The notes beneath the pieces are model-generated. The model had not been told where the DNA came from. It did not search any database and saw only the letters and a program-made list of their open reading frames with translations. From assembly GCA_902727855.1 (NCBI GenBank), contig CACVAS010000036.1, positions 62,001 to 126,000 of the forward strand: a stretch of 64,000 nucleotides of DNA, given 5' to 3'. Shown piece by piece: positions 18,217 through 28,011 of the stretch. A program made the translations under genes and the position numbers. Within the stretch, counting starts at the first letter, position 1; each line of letters opens with the position of its first letter. The stretch comes from an uncultured Sulfurovum sp. GTDB lineage: Bacteria; Campylobacterota; Campylobacteria; Campylobacterales; Sulfurovaceae.

Positions 18217-19872
18217 TTGATATTTGACAATCAATACATTCAAGAGCGTATTAAAAAGACGCAAACACTAAGAGATATGGGTATAAACCCTTACCCAAAC
18301 CAAGTACAAAAAGGTACGCTTTCAAGTACTTTTTTAAATGACTGTGCCTATGTGCATGATTTAATAGTAGACGAAGGTGAGATGAAGCAAGACAAAACAA
18401 AGTCTGTAACACTCACTGGGCGTATGAAGTTTGTACGAATCATGGGAAAAGCTGCTTTTGCCAAAATAGAAGACTCCGAAGGTTTAGTACAGCTCTACTT
18501 TAACCGTGATGACCTTCCTGAAGGTTACTACAATGATGTCGTAAAAAAACTTTTTGAAGTAGGAGATATTATAGAGGCAAAAGGTTACCCTTTTGTTACA
18601 GGAACAGGTGAACTTACTCTACACTGTTTAGAAGTAAACCTTGTCACCAAAGCTGTCTCTCCTTTACCAGAAAAATTTCATGGTATCCAAGATCAAGAGA
18701 TTAAATACAGACAACGTTACCTCGATATGATTATGGATGCACAAGTCAAAGATAGATTTGTACTACGTTCAAAGATCGTCTCTAGTATTAGAAGATTTTT
18801 TGAAGACAAAGGTTTTTTAGAAGTTGAAACACCTATGATGCACCCTATTCCTGGTGGGGCAAATGCAAAACCATTTACAACACACCATAATGCCTTGGGT
18901 GTAGACAGATACTTGAGAATTGCTCCAGAGCTCTACCTTAAAAAACTCATTGTTGGTGGTATGGAAGCTGTTTTTGAAATAAACAGAAACTTTAGAAATG
19001 AAGGTATAGATGCCACGCACAACCCAGAGTTTACCTCTATAGAATTCTACTGGGCTTACAAAACCTACATAGAGCTTATGGAAGTTACCGAAGAGTTATT
19101 TGACTACCTTTTTGATAATTTAGGACTGGCTAGAATACTACCTTATGGAGACTTCGAAATAAACTTTGATACGCCATTTGCCAAAGTGTCATGGGAAGAC
19201 TCCATTGTAGACATAGGAGGCGTACCAAGAGACATTGTCACCAATAAAGATGCAGGACTTGCTTACTTAAAAGAGCGCAATCTTAAAACCAATGAAAACT
19301 GGACACTAGGCTATGTACAAGCTGAACTTTTTGATGAGTTTGTTGAAGCTAAACTCATTAACCCTACTTTTATCACGGACTACCCTGTAGATATCTCTCC
19401 ACTGGCACGTAGAAACGATGAAAACCCTGAAGTCACTGAACGTTTCGAACTTTTTATGGCAGGTAAAGAGATAGCCAATGGTTTTTCTGAACTCAATGAC
19501 CCTATCGATCAGTATGAACGGTTTAAGGGGCAAGTAGATGCCAAAGAAGCCACTGGTGATGATGAATCTATGCACATGGATACAGACTTTGTTAGAGCCC
19601 TCAGCTACGGTATGACACCCACAGCCGGAGAAGGTATAGGTATAGACAGACTTGTGATGATGCTCACCAATCAACATACCATTCGTGATGTACTACTCTT
19701 CCCAGCCATGAGACCAGAAGTTGTTCAAGAAACACCAAAAGTAGATGCAGCTACACAATGTAAAAAATGTGGACATGATGTAGCAGAAGAGCTCAAACCT
19801 GCTAAAAAAGGTAAAGGGATGTTCTGTAAAGATGGGGCTGCCTGTAAACAAAGGGTTTCTGAGAGAACGTAG
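18217..19872 (+). CDS. lysS: Lysyl-tRNA synthetase, class II, with extra C-terminal Cys motif
   Basis: 551 residues. An OB-fold anticodon-binding domain (about 60-150) leads to class II motifs 1-3; motif 3, with Gly-Ile-Gly-Ile-Asp-Arg, is near residue 475. It charges tRNA(Lys). The start is TTG at 18217 with AGGAG 10 bases upstream; no in-frame ATG precedes the conserved region. After the usual end near residue 500 there is a tail with Cys515/518 and Cys537/543, a zinc-ribbon-like addition absent from typical LysS of about 500 residues. It closes the plus-strand run after the Fur-family gene. Confidence 0.93.
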   Translation: MIFDNQYIQERIKKTQTLRDMGINPYPNQVQKGTLSSTFLNDCAYVHDLIVDEGEMKQDKTKSVTLTGRMKFVRIMGKAAFAKIEDSEGLVQLYFNRDDLPEGYYNDVVKKLFEVGDIIEAKGYPFVTGTGELTLHCLEVNLVTKAVSPLPEKFHGIQDQEIKYRQRYLDMIMDAQVKDRFVLRSKIVSSIRRFFEDKGFLEVETPMMHPIPGGANAKPFTTHHNALGVDRYLRIAPELYLKKLIVGGMEAVFEINRNFRNEGIDATHNPEFTSIEFYWAYKTYIELMEVTEELFDYLFDNLGLARILPYGDFEINFDTPFAKVSWEDSIVDIGGVPRDIVTNKDAGLAYLKERNLKTNENWTLGYVQAELFDEFVEAKLINPTFITDYPVDISPLARRNDENPEVTERFELFMAGKEIANGFSELNDPIDQYERFKGQVDAKEATGDDESMHMDTDFVRALSYGMTPTAGEGIGIDRLVMMLTNQHTIRDVLLFPAMRPEVVQETPKVDAATQCKKCGHDVAEELKPAKKGKGMFCKDGAACKQRVSERT

Positions 19873-20005
19873 AGTTTAAATAGGTATCTCCTTCAAATCA
19901 TTACCCCATATTAAAACCTTATCAAAATTATGTATTTTATAAGATATTAATGAGAAGCTTGTCTTTTCATTAACTGGAACTACTACACAACAAAAGACCA
20001 TCAAT

Positions 20006-20054
20006 TTGACAAATTCCCAAAAAGTAAGTAATATAGTATTACTAAAGTAATTAC
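20006..20054 (+). promoter_or_regulatory. Promoter and operator of first RHH/MazF module
   Basis: TTGACA (20006-20011), a 17-base spacer and TAATAT (20029-20034) form a near-consensus promoter. A perfect 6-bp inverted repeat GTAATATAGTATTAC (20028-20042) covers the -10, and GTAATTAC (20047-20054) lies just downstream. These are natural sites for autorepression by the ribbon-helix-helix antitoxin. Confidence 0.65.
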
Positions 20055-20056
20055 AT

Positions 20057-20311
20057 ATGGAGTATACTATGAAAACTATCACACTAAAAACAGATGATAC
20101 TTTTTTTAATAAAGTTACCAACCTCTCAAAACATCTCCACATGAGTAAAAGTGAGCTGATACGTAAATCTGTCATAGAATATGAAAACTATATCAAGAAA
20201 CAGGCACTCAAAGAACAAATTAAAGAATCATCAATGCGTGTACGTGTATCTAATAAAGCTATAATCAAAGATTTTGACGAGACAAATTCTGATGGACTAA
20301 CAGATGTTTGA
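20057..20311 (+). CDS. Ribbon-helix-helix antitoxin of MazF-type module
   Basis: 84 residues. The N-terminal 45 residues fit a CopG/Arc-type ribbon-helix-helix domain (a short beta strand then a helix with Leu-Ser-Lys and Ser-Lys-Ser-Glu). The polar, charged tail is the usual toxin-binding part. The gene overlaps the MazF-like toxin by 8 bases. It likely represses the promoter at 20006-20042. Confidence 0.85.
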   Translation: MEYTMKTITLKTDDTFFNKVTNLSKHLHMSKSELIRKSVIEYENYIKKQALKEQIKESSMRVRVSNKAIIKDFDETNSDGLTDV

Positions 20312-20648
20312 TAGAGGGAGTATTTACTTAGCAAAACTATATCCTTCGAAAGGAAGTGAAGTGGGGAAAACGATACCTGTGCTTGTCATGCAGACCAATA
20401 TGCTAAATCATATTGGACATACAACGGTCATTATAGTGCCATTGACTACACAGTGTATAGACAATGCCTACCCTTTGCGTTTTCCCATACATAAACGAGA
20501 GCAACTTAAACAAACATCCGACTTACTTTGTGACCAACTTAGAGCTATAGACATCAATCGTTTAACACCTACAAAAATAGCATCACTCACAAACGAGGAG
20601 ATACTTTCTGTTGAATTACAAATTCAAATCGTGTTAGGTTTTGAATAA
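20304..20648 (+). CDS. MazF/PemK-family mRNA interferase toxin
   Basis: 114 residues of the PemK/MazF fold: an Arg-Gly-Ser-Ile-Tyr start strand, Gly-Ser-Glu-Val-Gly-Lys, and Val-Pro-Leu-Thr-Thr, the conserved nucleic-acid-binding strand. MazF enzymes cut mRNA at short motifs unless bound by antitoxin. Its paralogue is at 30887-31228. The 3' end overlaps a possible TTG of the pseudouridine synthase; the ATG chosen for that gene lies 28 bases further on. Confidence 0.87.
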   Translation: MFDRGSIYLAKLYPSKGSEVGKTIPVLVMQTNMLNHIGHTTVIIVPLTTQCIDNAYPLRFPIHKREQLKQTSDLLCDQLRAIDINRLTPTKIASLTNEEILSVELQIQIVLGFE

Positions 20649-20676
20649 ATCAAATGTGTCTGTCAAATTGAAAATA

Positions 20677-21249
20677 ATGAATACAACAAAAACTGACTCA
20701 AAAGTACTCCTAGCACTCAATAAACCCAAGGGTTATGTAGTCACACGCTCTGACGAACGTGGGCGGAAAACAGTGTATGACCTTTTGCCTGACTGGGCTT
20801 TTGATGAGGGCTGGATGCCCATTGGACGGCTTGATTTGGAGTCCAAAGGGCTTTTGTTATTTACCACTAACGGTAAGGTGGGCAATGTTTTAACCAAACC
20901 TGGTGGGTGCCAAAAGGTGTACAAAATCTGGGTGAGAGGTCATGTGACAGATGCACATATAGCATTAGCCAAAAAAGGTGTAGTAAGTAAGGGTGAGCTA
21001 CTCAAAGCACTTGTCGTAGAAAAGATAGGTAGGGGTGGTGCCAAAACTAAACTCAAAATAATCATTAATGAGGGTAAAAATAGACATATCCGCCGTCTTT
21101 TTGGAGCTATGAGCGACCCTAAGTTTGGAACACCTTTAAAGGTTCTAGAATTAAAGCGAGTGAGTATTGGGAGTTTTAAACTAAGCATAGAAAGTGGTAA
21201 ATGGCAATTTCTTACAGTAGAAGAAGAGCAAATGCTCCTTAACTTCTAG
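20677..21249 (+). CDS. RsuA/RluE-family pseudouridine synthase
   Basis: 190 residues from ATG 20677. The catalytic Gly-Arg-Leu-Asp-Leu-Glu-Ser motif places the nucleophile at Asp53 and is followed by Gly-Leu-Leu-Leu-Phe-Thr-Thr, typical of RsuA-type rRNA enzymes; late in the protein lies Arg-His-Ile-Arg-Arg-Leu-Phe. There is no N-terminal S4 domain, as in RluE. A TTG at 20641 would add 12 residues but overlaps the toxin gene, so I prefer the ATG. The 3' end overlaps the convergent djlA-like gene by 11 bases. Target base unknown. Confidence 0.85.
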   Translation: MNTTKTDSKVLLALNKPKGYVVTRSDERGRKTVYDLLPDWAFDEGWMPIGRLDLESKGLLLFTTNGKVGNVLTKPGGCQKVYKIWVRGHVTDAHIALAKKGVVSKGELLKALVVEKIGRGGAKTKLKIIINEGKNRHIRRLFGAMSDPKFGTPLKVLELKRVSIGSFKLSIESGKWQFLTVEEEQMLLNF

Positions 21250-22045
21250 CTTCTTTTATAATATTATAGGCTTGGTTTATCTCTTGCATTTTAGCCGTAG
21301 CTTCTTCTATATACGCTGCATCTTTTTCTTGTGATATCATAATGTCTGGATGGTACTCACGTACAAGGTTTCTATAGATCTTTTTAATGTTATTCATGTC
21401 ATCACCTGCATTCACACCTAACAAAGCATAGGCTTCATCCATACTCATGGACTGAGGCTGACCTTTTTTCATGTTTTCAAACTTTTGTAACATCGCATTA
21501 TATTCACTAGGTAAAATGTTTAATGCAAGCACTATCTCACGTAGTACCTTGTCTTCACTTGTACTAAGACCATCATCTACAAAAGCAAGTTGTATTAAAA
21601 ACTCTACAAACTGTCTACGCTTTAAGCGACTTCTTCCAAGTAAATTGTTTAATGAGTCTGCAACTTCTTTGGTGTCACTTAGTCTTTCTTTTTCTTCATT
21701 AAATATCTCTTTTAAAATGCCTCTTGTTTTTTCTTTTTCATTAAAGATTTTAGAGATGTCATCAAACATCATACTTATTAGTTGTGCTTCTAGTTCACTG
21801 ACACGCCCATCTGCCTTAGCAACCTTTGCCACTAGTGCAATGAAGTGACCTATCTCGCTCTGCCTAAATAACGCTTTAGAACCCGACAGCTTATTTAGCT
21901 GTTTTCTAGCATACACCTTATAGAGTCTAAATGCCACATATAAAGAGGCTATCACACTCAGTGTTACAAATATATTGACAATAAATATATAATAAAGCGC
22001 TACTAATATGACTGCTAAAATGAGCCATTTTTTAATTTTAATCAT
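21239..22045 (-). CDS. DjlA-like membrane J-domain protein
   Basis: 268 residues: one or two N-terminal hydrophobic helices (about 8-45), a TerB-like helical domain (about 60-190), and a C-terminal J-domain with the His-Pro-Asp tripeptide at residues 232-234. This order is that of DjlA, which recruits DnaK to the membrane. Sequence is lower in similarity across the TerB part. Convergent with the pseudouridine synthase. The 176-base gap to glyA holds no other gene. Confidence 0.84.
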   Translation of the reverse strand: MIKIKKWLILAVILVALYYIFIVNIFVTLSVIASLYVAFRLYKVYARKQLNKLSGSKALFRQSEIGHFIALVAKVAKADGRVSELEAQLISMMFDDISKIFNEKEKTRGILKEIFNEEKERLSDTKEVADSLNNLLGRSRLKRRQFVEFLIQLAFVDDGLSTSEDKVLREIVLALNILPSEYNAMLQKFENMKKGQPQSMSMDEAYALLGVNAGDDMNNIKKIYRNLVREYHPDIMISQEKDAAYIEEATAKMQEINQAYNIIKEARS

Positions 22046-22221
22046 TCTGTGTCCATCTAGTAAAAATTTTAGCTATTTTAGCCAATTTTTTGTTTATTCA
22101 CTCTGTTATGGCTATCTCAGTCGAAAATATCAATATATCTTTTAGACAAACAAATTCATAACAATTTCAGATGAAATTCGCTATAAATACATATTAACTA
22201 TTTTCCATATTAAGGAACCCT

Positions 22222-23472
22222 ATGTCATACGAAATAGAATCATTTGACCCAGAGATATTTGCAGCCATTGAAAACGAAAGAGAAAGACAAACAGATCACC
22301 TTGAAATGATTGCTTCTGAAAACTTTACACTTCCTGCCGTGATGGAAGCAATGGGTTCAGTGTTTACAAACAAATACGCTGAGGGGTACCCATATAAACG
22401 TTACTATGGCGGATGTGAATTTGCTGATGTTGTAGAACAGCTGGCTATTGACAGAGCGTGTGAACTATTTGACTGTAATTATGCAAATGTGCAACCTCAC
22501 TCAGGAAGTCAAGCAAACGGTGCAGTATATGCAGCGCTTCTTAAAGCTGGAGAAAAAATACTAGGTATGGATTTAAGCCATGGTGGACACTTAACACATG
22601 GAAGTAAACCAAGTTTTTCTGGTAAAAACTACTCTTCATTTACGTATGGTGTAGAACTTGATGGTCGTATTAACTATGATGAAGTCATGAGAATAGCAAA
22701 AACGGTACAACCTAAAATCATTGTTTGTGGTGCTTCTGCTTATGCAAGAGAGATAGACTTTAAAAAGTTTAGAGAAATAGCTGACACGGTAGGTGCTATA
22801 CTTTTTGCAGACATCGCTCACATCGCTGGACTTGTATGTGCAGGGGAACACCCTAGCCCATTCCCTTACGCAGATGTCGTGACAACAACCACACACAAAA
22901 CCCTTCGTGGTCCTCGTGGTGGTATGATTATGACTAACGATGAAGATGTTGCTAAAAAAGTAAACTCTGCAATCTTTCCTGGACTTCAAGGTGGCCCATT
23001 GGTTCACGTTGTTGCAGCGAAAGCTGTAGGCTTCAAATATAACCTAAGTGATGAGTGGAAAGTCTATGCAAAGCAAGTCAAAGCAAATGCTTCTGTACTT
23101 GCAGACGTACTGATGAAAAGGGGATATGATGTCGTCTCTGATGGTACAGACAACCACCTTGTTCTTGTAAGCTTTTTAAACAAAGACTTTTCTGGTAAAG
23201 ATGCTGATGCTGCTCTTGGTAATGCAGGTATCACTGTTAATATGAACACTGTACCAGGTGAGACAAGAAGTCCATTTGTTACTTCAGGAGTACGTATAGG
23301 TTCGCCAGCACTTACAAGTCGTGGTATGAAGGAGAAAGAGTTTGAACTCATTGCAAATAAAATTGCAGATGTGCTTGATAACATTAATGATACTGCACTT
23401 CAAGCGAGTATCAAAGATGAGATGAAAACATTAGCACAAAATTTTGTTATCTATCAAAAATCAATTTATTAA
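22222..23472 (+). CDS. glyA: Serine hydroxymethyltransferase
   Basis: 416 residues, full length. The PLP lysine is Lys226 in Thr-Thr-Thr-Thr-His-Lys-Thr, and Leu-Glu-Met-Ile-Ala-Ser-Glu-Asn sits near residues 27-34. The enzyme converts serine and tetrahydrofolate to glycine and methylene-tetrahydrofolate. AAGGA lies before the ATG. It heads the glyA-DUF1882-...-SPOR-...-aroE block conserved in Campylobacter (Cj0402-Cj0405 order) and Helicobacter. Confidence 0.96.
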   Translation: MSYEIESFDPEIFAAIENERERQTDHLEMIASENFTLPAVMEAMGSVFTNKYAEGYPYKRYYGGCEFADVVEQLAIDRACELFDCNYANVQPHSGSQANGAVYAALLKAGEKILGMDLSHGGHLTHGSKPSFSGKNYSSFTYGVELDGRINYDEVMRIAKTVQPKIIVCGASAYAREIDFKKFREIADTVGAILFADIAHIAGLVCAGEHPSPFPYADVVTTTTHKTLRGPRGGMIMTNDEDVAKKVNSAIFPGLQGGPLVHVVAAKAVGFKYNLSDEWKVYAKQVKANASVLADVLMKRGYDVVSDGTDNHLVLVSFLNKDFSGKDADAALGNAGITVNMNTVPGETRSPFVTSGVRIGSPALTSRGMKEKEFELIANKIADVLDNINDTALQASIKDEMKTLAQNFVIYQKSIY

Positions 23473-23475
23473 GTA

Positions 23476-23970
23476 TTGAAGGTTTTTAACTTAGAGCTAT
23501 TTGATAGCCACTACTATATTAAACACTCTACGATTGTTGAACAGATACAGTTTAACAATCGTACATTTTATGCTAAGTTTGAACGCATAAATGAGCCACT
23601 TACACCCTTACTTCTCAAACAACATTTTGATAAGCAATACACGATTGCTGTACCATTACTCCAAAATAACCACACAAACTATCTTGTCATAGACTATAAA
23701 GGTGAAGAGCACCAACGATTCTACCATCTTGTACAACATCTATTTAAGACATTAGATATCACACGTTATCATATCTATCAAGGGAAGACTGAAGAGCGTT
23801 TACGTGTATTTATAGAGGTAGATACGCTTAAACTAGAAGAAGCAGATGAAAAGCTCCAAAAAATCTCTGATGCACTCAAACAAAAAATGGTAAAAAAGTG
23901 GAAATGCTTACCCTCTATTTCACTACCTGAAGCGTATAATATTGTGACTCTTCCCTATGCAGAAATTTAA
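23476..23970 (+). CDS. DUF1882-family protein
   Basis: 164 residues, soluble, aromatic-rich, without metal or signal motifs. It directly follows glyA (3-base gap) in the same place as Cj0403 and HP0184, so I assign the family from position as well as length and composition. Start appears to be TTG at 23476; no strong ribosome site is seen, and translation may be coupled to glyA. Function is unknown. Confidence 0.7.
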   Translation: MKVFNLELFDSHYYIKHSTIVEQIQFNNRTFYAKFERINEPLTPLLLKQHFDKQYTIAVPLLQNNHTNYLVIDYKGEEHQRFYHLVQHLFKTLDITRYHIYQGKTEERLRVFIEVDTLKLEEADEKLQKISDALKQKMVKKWKCLPSISLPEAYNIVTLPYAEI

Positions 23971-24029
23971 CCAACGGCTCCATTATCATAACTACGGTAC
24001 AATAACTTCAAATTAAAAAATGGATAAAA

Positions 24030-27000
24030 ATGTTTGAAAAACTACTAAGATTCTTCGTTAATAATAGTCGTCTGAACTATTTTCTCTTTATCTTTGTATT
24101 TCTTATAGGTATTGTGCTTTATACAAAAACCCCTAAAGAGATATTCCCCTCATTTGAGTTAGATATGGTCTCTATCAATGGAAACTATACGGGTGCTTCC
24201 ATTGACATGCTTGATAAAATGGCAGTTAGAGAGATAGAGTCTGGATTAAAGAACATCGATGGCATCGATAAAATGACCACAGTGATCTCTGCTGGTAAAT
24301 TTAACATCATCTTAGAACTTGAAAAACGTGTCAACAAATACAATACAGCTGAAAAAGCAAAAGACGCCATTGCGTTAACCAAACAATACTTACCTTCAGA
24401 TATGGATGAGCCAACAGTGCGTGTGCTTGACATTAAGCGTGATCTTATGCGTGTTGCTATTTCATCTAACACCATCTCTCATGGAGAGCTTATTGCTGCT
24501 GCAAATAGACTCAAAGACAAAGTAACCCTTCTTAATAATATTGCTGAAGTTGAAATTTTTGGTGATTCAGACAAATACTATGATATACGTATCCATAGTG
24601 ATAAAATACGTGCACTTGGGCTAGATGAAAGTGCTGCAGTATCTGCGCTCTCGGGGCTCTCGTATATCTTCCCTATAGGTACTATAGAAGACCAAAAAGA
24701 TGGACACTACTATATCTCAACATATAATGGTCCAAAAGATGCCAAAGCGATGCTTGAGAGTCAAATAAAAGTACTTGGTAAAGTGCTCTACCTCAAAGAC
24801 ATAGCTACGGTGGAAAAGCGATATGAAGATACGGCTACTTTATACTCAATAGATACCAAATTTGCGGTAAATCTCTCCATAAAACAGAGTAATATTGGTA
24901 ATGCCATCGAACTCGAAAAAGAGATTAGTCATTTAGTAAGTGAGTCGAACTTAGAAAATCAAGACATTGACTTTATTATTCATGATAATAAATCTGAGGC
25001 TATTAAAGATCGTCTTAATATTGTGATATCCAATATCCTATTAGGACTAATTTTAATTGCCCTATTGGTAACACTACTTATAAACAAACGTATGTCGTTT
25101 ATTATCTCATTAGGTATTCCTACTTCATTTGTGATGGGTGCAGCCTATCTCTACTTCTCAGGATATACAATCAATATGATATCACTCATTGGTGTACTTA
25201 TTGCTCTTGGTATCATCGTTGATGATGCCATTGTAGTGAGTGAAAATATCCAACAACATATAGAAGAAGGTATGGAACCCAAAGAAGCTGCTGTAGTGGG
25301 AGCAAAAGAGATGTTCATGCCTGTGACTATTGCTTCTATGACCACACTTTTTGCATTTATCCCTGCACTTATGTTGTCAGGTACTATGGGAGAGGTCATT
25401 AAACTTATCCCTATTGCAGTAGCTGTATTGGTCTTCGCATCACTCATAGAGTCTTTTATCTTTTTACCTATCCATGCAGCACATATACTTAAAAAAGAGC
25501 AGAAAACAACCTCTTGGGAGGGAGTAAACCGTATCTATTCTTCGGTTATTCATTTTTTTATGCGATATAAAAAAACATTTTTACTACTCTTTGTCATACT
25601 GGTACCACTCTTTATTATTTTAGGAATCAAAGCAAGTAAGTTTCAGCTCTTCCCAACTTTTGATGCAAGTACCACAAACATCACACTCAAAGCCAATGTC
25701 AATACCAAGACAGAAGAGACTATCACCTATCTTAAAGCCATAGAAAAAGATCTCTATGACAATAAAGAAAAGTTCTATCTTAAGCATATAGGCTCTGTTG
25801 CAGGATCAAGACGAGATGCCGCAGGTAACTCAGAAACCTACCCCTATGTTGGCTACATGACTATAGAGTTTCAAAAGCTAAAAGCTCAGAACTTTGTCGA
25901 TAAATTCATCACTCCGACACTTAGTTTTTACTATGATGAAGAGGGTCGTACCCGTGAAGACAAATCTGTTGTCCTTGCCAAAAAACTACGAGAATTCATA
26001 GAGGCCCAAAACTACAAAGAACGTTTTAATCTTACTGATCTTTCAATAGTAGAAAGAAAAGTAGGACCTGTAAAATCAGATATTAAAATAGGTCTTATTT
26101 CCAATGATAACCAAAAAATCATGCAATATTCAGAAGAGATAAAAACTGCTCTTCTCAACATAGATGGTATTGTATCAGTCAATGATTCGATGAACTATGG
26201 GATGGATGAGATAAAACTTAAAATCAATGCGTATGGTGAATCATTAGGTCTCAATGAACAAACATTAGGACTGTTACTTTCGAACTTTTATCTAGAAAAA
26301 CGTATGGCATTTGCATTTGATAGTTTTGATTTGTTAGAGCTTAAAATAAAATCTGTCCAAAAAGACTCTCTTGAAAAACTTAAAACTTTTCAAATTAAAC
26401 TTGATAATGAAGAGTTTGTTATGCTCAAAGATGTTGTCTCATTCAATATTATTAAATCTTTTGAAAAGATCATCAAAGATTCTGCGGCCAAAAACTTCTA
26501 TGTGTATGCCAATGTCAACAGTAAAACAATTACAGCTTCCCAAACACTTCTCAAAATAGATACTATTCTCGAGAAAGCCAAAAAAGATGGCGTTCACATT
26601 ATTCTTAAAGGTGAAGCAGAAAAAAATAAAGAGCTAAAAAATGATATGTTAGCCGCAAGTGGTGTAGCACTCATGCTTATTATGATTTCTCTACTTTATC
26701 TCTTTAACTCCTTTAGAGAAACTTTTATGATGTTATCAGTCATCCCATTTGCATTTTTGGGTGTTCTTATGGGGCACTTTGCTCTTGGCATCAACCTCTC
26801 CATGCCTTCTATTATAGGAATGCTTGGGCTTTCTGGAGTTGTGATTAATGACGGTATCATTATGGTCATGAACCTGAAAAAAGCACGTAATATGGAAGAG
26901 ATATTCTTCTACGCATCAAAGAGATTCAGACCTATTATTTTAACGTCTATCACCACACTCATAGGTCTTAGTTCACTGGTATTTTTTCCTACTGGACAAG

Positions 27001-27134
27001 CGACTATCTTCCAGCCAATGGCTATTTCACTTGGATTTGGGCTTGCTTGGGGAACAGTACTAAACCTGCTCTATCTCCCTGTACTCTATACTATTCTTAA
27101 TCAGAAAAAACTAAGGACAGAGGCCATAAATTAG
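24030..27134 (+). CDS. RND-family efflux pump permease, solitary
   Basis: 1034 residues with the full RND plan: TM1 near residues 14-31, a large periplasmic loop, a block of five or six helices (about 335-490), a further helix near 515, a second large loop, and closing helices from about 870. Gly-Ile-Ile-Val-Asp-Asp-Ala carries the paired aspartates of the proton relay in TM4. It resembles multidrug or heavy-metal exporters of the AcrB/CusA class. No membrane-fusion or outer-membrane partner is adjacent, which is unusual. It splits the ancestral DUF1882-SPOR neighbour pair. Confidence 0.87.
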   Translation: MFEKLLRFFVNNSRLNYFLFIFVFLIGIVLYTKTPKEIFPSFELDMVSINGNYTGASIDMLDKMAVREIESGLKNIDGIDKMTTVISAGKFNIILELEKRVNKYNTAEKAKDAIALTKQYLPSDMDEPTVRVLDIKRDLMRVAISSNTISHGELIAAANRLKDKVTLLNNIAEVEIFGDSDKYYDIRIHSDKIRALGLDESAAVSALSGLSYIFPIGTIEDQKDGHYYISTYNGPKDAKAMLESQIKVLGKVLYLKDIATVEKRYEDTATLYSIDTKFAVNLSIKQSNIGNAIELEKEISHLVSESNLENQDIDFIIHDNKSEAIKDRLNIVISNILLGLILIALLVTLLINKRMSFIISLGIPTSFVMGAAYLYFSGYTINMISLIGVLIALGIIVDDAIVVSENIQQHIEEGMEPKEAAVVGAKEMFMPVTIASMTTLFAFIPALMLSGTMGEVIKLIPIAVAVLVFASLIESFIFLPIHAAHILKKEQKTTSWEGVNRIYSSVIHFFMRYKKTFLLLFVILVPLFIILGIKASKFQLFPTFDASTTNITLKANVNTKTEETITYLKAIEKDLYDNKEKFYLKHIGSVAGSRRDAAGNSETYPYVGYMTIEFQKLKAQNFVDKFITPTLSFYYDEEGRTREDKSVVLAKKLREFIEAQNYKERFNLTDLSIVERKVGPVKSDIKIGLISNDNQKIMQYSEEIKTALLNIDGIVSVNDSMNYGMDEIKLKINAYGESLGLNEQTLGLLLSNFYLEKRMAFAFDSFDLLELKIKSVQKDSLEKLKTFQIKLDNEEFVMLKDVVSFNIIKSFEKIIKDSAAKNFYVYANVNSKTITASQTLLKIDTILEKAKKDGVHIILKGEAEKNKELKNDMLAASGVALMLIMISLLYLFNSFRETFMMLSVIPFAFLGVLMGHFALGINLSMPSIIGMLGLSGVVINDGIIMVMNLKKARNMEEIFFYASKRFRPIILTSITTLIGLSSLVFFPTGQATIFQPMAISLGFGLAWGTVLNLLYLPVLYTILNQKKLRTEAIN

Positions 27135-27173
27135 CCTAAGCGACTCTATATACATAAATATGATATAATCATC

Positions 27174-27179
27174 TTAAAA
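27174..27179 (+). promoter_or_regulatory. -10 box of SPOR-trpE genes
   Basis: A perfect TATAAT in an AT-rich stretch, 25 bases before the ATG at 27204, without a clear -35, as is common for sigma70 promoters in this phylum. Confidence 0.4.
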
Positions 27180-27203
27180 TTATATCTTGGAGACTTTACC
27201 TAC

Positions 27204-28007
27204 ATGAATGACCATAAACTTGATGATTTGATCATTGACAATATCGACCCTAAAAACTCTAAAACAAAAAGCTTTTTAACCATTATAGCTTTAGCGATTG
27301 TTGTGCTTATTGTTGCGATTATATTAACTAAAATTATTTTAAAAGACCCGAATGAAAACTTTGCTTTAGAAGATCAAAATGTTGAACTCATTAGCCCAGA
27401 ATTAACCTTGACACATGCATCAAAAAAAGAAAGTTCAAATGATTTATCATTAAAAGAGACCCAAGTAAAGAAACCTAATATTGCAGATAATGAAGCTAGC
27501 TCTGAAGCAGAAAATAACTCCATAAAAGACAGTAACACAAACCCTTCTACATCTCAAGTTGATACTAAACTTGAAGCAGAACAAAAAGAAAAAGAACGTA
27601 GAGAAAAAGAGCTTGCAAAAAAAGAGCTTGAAGAAAAAAGAGCTGAAGAAGAACGTCTACTTAAAGAAGCAGAGCAGAAAAAAGTAGACGAACAAAATCG
27701 TTTAGAACAAAAACGCTTAGCAGAAAAAGAATTAGCAGAAAAAGCTCGATTAGAAAAAGAAAAAGCTGCAGCCCTAAAAGCAAATAGTGGTTACTTTATT
27801 CAAGTAGGGTCTTTTTCTAAAACACCTAGTAGTCGTTTTTTATCTGTCATTACAAGTAGTGGTTTTAACTACAAGATTACAGAACCTTCCTCTTCTGGTA
27901 TAAAAAAACTACTCATTGGGCCTTATGGTAGCCAAGCACAAGCACAAAGTGAACTCCCACGGGTACAAGACCGTATCAATAAAAGTGCATTTGTGATTAA
28001 GAAGTAA
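27204..28007 (+). CDS. SPOR-domain membrane protein
   Basis: 267 residues: a short cytoplasmic head, a single transmembrane helix (about 25-47), a long Lys/Glu/Ala-rich coiled stretch (about 125-190), and a C-terminal SPOR domain (about 191-267). SPOR domains bind denuded septal peptidoglycan, so it probably acts at division. Placement matches Cj0404 between DUF1882 and aroE. It is followed 4 bases later by trpE. Confidence 0.85.
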   Translation: MNDHKLDDLIIDNIDPKNSKTKSFLTIIALAIVVLIVAIILTKIILKDPNENFALEDQNVELISPELTLTHASKKESSNDLSLKETQVKKPNIADNEASSEAENNSIKDSNTNPSTSQVDTKLEAEQKEKERREKELAKKELEEKRAEEERLLKEAEQKKVDEQNRLEQKRLAEKELAEKARLEKEKAAALKANSGYFIQVGSFSKTPSSRFLSVITSSGFNYKITEPSSSGIKKLLIGPYGSQAQAQSELPRVQDRINKSAFVIKK

Positions 28008-28011
28008 AAAC

